DNA of 5,845 bases, from positions 1 to 5,845 of the forward strand of contig JBMDXQ010000112.1 in assembly GCA_048594975.1 (NCBI GenBank), given 5' to 3'. This DNA is from JBMDXB01 sp048594975 (GTDB taxonomy: Bacteria > Acidobacteriota > Vicinamibacteria > Vicinamibacterales > 2-12-FULL-66-21). Shown here piece by piece: positions 5,471 to 5,845 of this stretch. Numbering within the stretch: position 1 is the stretch's first letter; the number at the start of each line of letters is the position of its first letter. The position numbers and the translations under genes are program-made. Under the pieces are notes generated by a model. It saw nothing but the letters and a program-made list of their open reading frames with translations, ran no database searches and had not been told where the DNA came from.

Positions 5471-5538
5471 ATGCTAGTCGAAAAGGTCGCGCTTGAGGAA
5501 CCACCGCCCCCACTGGTTGGAACGTGCCGACACATTAA

Positions 5539-5565
5539 GGAACCCGGCACTCACACAAACCGGTC
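5539..5565 (+). promoter_or_regulatory. ECF-sigma-like promoter motif (GGAAC-N19-GTC)
   Basis: GGAAC (5539-5543) and GTC (5563-5565) are 19 bases apart, resembling promoters read by extracytoplasmic-function sigma factors. It faces the small membrane protein gene and would give a leader of about 60 bases. The motif is short, and a second GGAAC lies at 5497, so chance is possible. Confidence 0.25.
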
Positions 5566-5587
5566 TGCCCGCGGGCGGATGAGCCGG

Positions 5588-5617
5588 TTGGCAGCGGCAC
5601 GCCTTGTGCTCTATAGG
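5588..5617 (+). promoter_or_regulatory. Overlapping sigma-70-like and sigma-54-like promoter signals for the small membrane protein
   Basis: Two promoter readings overlap here. A sigma-70 type has TTGGCA (5588-5593), an 18-base spacer and TATAGG (5612-5617). A sigma-54 type has CGGCACG-N4-GTGCT (5595-5610), with the invariant GG (5596-5597) and GC (5608-5609) ten bases apart as that factor requires. The latter would start transcription near 5621, just before the ribosome binding site. The sequence alone does not decide between them. Confidence 0.35.
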
Positions 5618-5622
5618 TCGAC

Positions 5623-5628
5623 AGGAGG
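5623..5628 (+). promoter_or_regulatory. Strong ribosome binding site of the lmo0937-type gene
   Basis: A perfect AGGAGG sits 7 bases before the ATG at 5636. It fixes the start of the small gene inside a longer open frame that runs from far upstream, and predicts efficient translation. Confidence 0.85.
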
Positions 5629-5635
5629 GCAAGCG

Positions 5636-5785
5636 ATGCTGTTTACCATTGCGGTGATTTTGCTGGTGCTGTGGCTGCTCGGGATCGTCAGCGGCTATAC
5701 GCTCGGCAACTTCATCTACGTGCTGCTCGTGATCGCGCTGGTCCTGTTCGTCATCGGGCTGGTCAGCGGCAGAAGAACTGTCTGA
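5636..5785 (+). CDS. Small lmo0937-family membrane protein, 49 residues
   Basis: The 49-residue product has two hydrophobic helices, about residues 2-18 and 26-44, joined by the short turn SGYTLGN (19-25). It ends in a basic tail, GRRTV. The pattern (TIAVILLVLWLLGIVSGYTL, then a second helix rich in Ile, Leu and Val) is that of the lmo0937 family of tiny inner-membrane proteins. These are widespread in soil bacteria and have no established biochemical role. The ATG is fixed by a perfect AGGAGG seven bases upstream. It is divergent from the BNR protein gene, with 231 bases between the two starts, and appears to be monocistronic. Related small membrane proteins are often stress-induced; whether that holds here is inference. 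Confidence 0.85.
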   Translation: MLFTIAVILLVLWLLGIVSGYTLGNFIYVLLVIALVLFVIGLVSGRRTV

Positions 5786-5806
5786 ATCATCGAGCGGACC
5801 GTCCGG

Positions 5807-5833
5807 GCACGATGCGGGAGTCAGATTTCGTGC
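5807..5833. repeat. Weak inverted repeat after the small membrane protein gene
   Basis: The arms GCACGA (5807-5812) and TCGTGC (5828-5833) enclose 15 bases, starting 21 bases after the stop codon. The long loop and lack of a T-run make it a poor intrinsic terminator. No other feature is seen between 5786 and the window end. Confidence 0.25.
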
Positions 5834-5845
5834 ATTGATCGAGAG

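Overview
The window reads as a bacterial chromosome segment of high GC content. It has secreted BNR-repeat and purine-related genes, short 5' leaders and probable leaderless starts. This gene mix, with a very large Sortilin/Vps10-like BNR protein, would suit a soil Acidobacteriota (Vicinamibacteria-like) or a similar phylum. That placement is inference, because no marker gene is present.

Positions 1-400 contain no convincing gene. Two 60-base blocks I counted there (121-180 and 361-420) are each about 48% GC, clearly below the coding remainder. The stretch is full of short inverted repeats and has a cluster of GTGGCCC repeats. It abuts the 5' half of a tRNA-Arg(CCT) on the minus strand (401-437), which loses tRNA identity just after the anticodon. 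The simplest reading is the edge of an integrated element, or its remnant, in a tRNA gene. The rest of the element would lie to the left of the window.

Positions 478-1272 (minus strand) carry a tight two-gene unit, acylphosphatase then adenine phosphoribosyltransferase (apt), 6 bases apart. Diverging from it is a gene of the urate oxidase family (1400-2239, plus strand). The 127-base gap between the two starts has extended -10 boxes pointing both ways, both so close to the start codons that the transcripts should be leaderless or nearly so. It also has a perfect 14-base palindrome upstream of the uricase-like gene. The uricase-like protein matches the family along its whole length, but most catalytic positions are substituted. 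It may be a non-catalytic or re-purposed T-fold protein.

Positions 2264-5404 (minus strand) are one large gene for a secreted protein of 1046 residues. It has eleven Asp-box (BNR) motifs, a FlgD-like Ig domain and a helical C-terminal tail. It converges on the uricase-like gene with a 24-base gap; a 16-base perfect palindrome sits on the uricase stop codon. Divergent from it is a 49-residue two-helix membrane protein of the lmo0937 type (5636-5785). That gene has a strong ribosome binding site and several competing promoter-like signals.

I did not find a complete novel system. The items most worth following up are the interrupted tRNA with its repeat-rich flank and the uricase homologue with a degraded active site.
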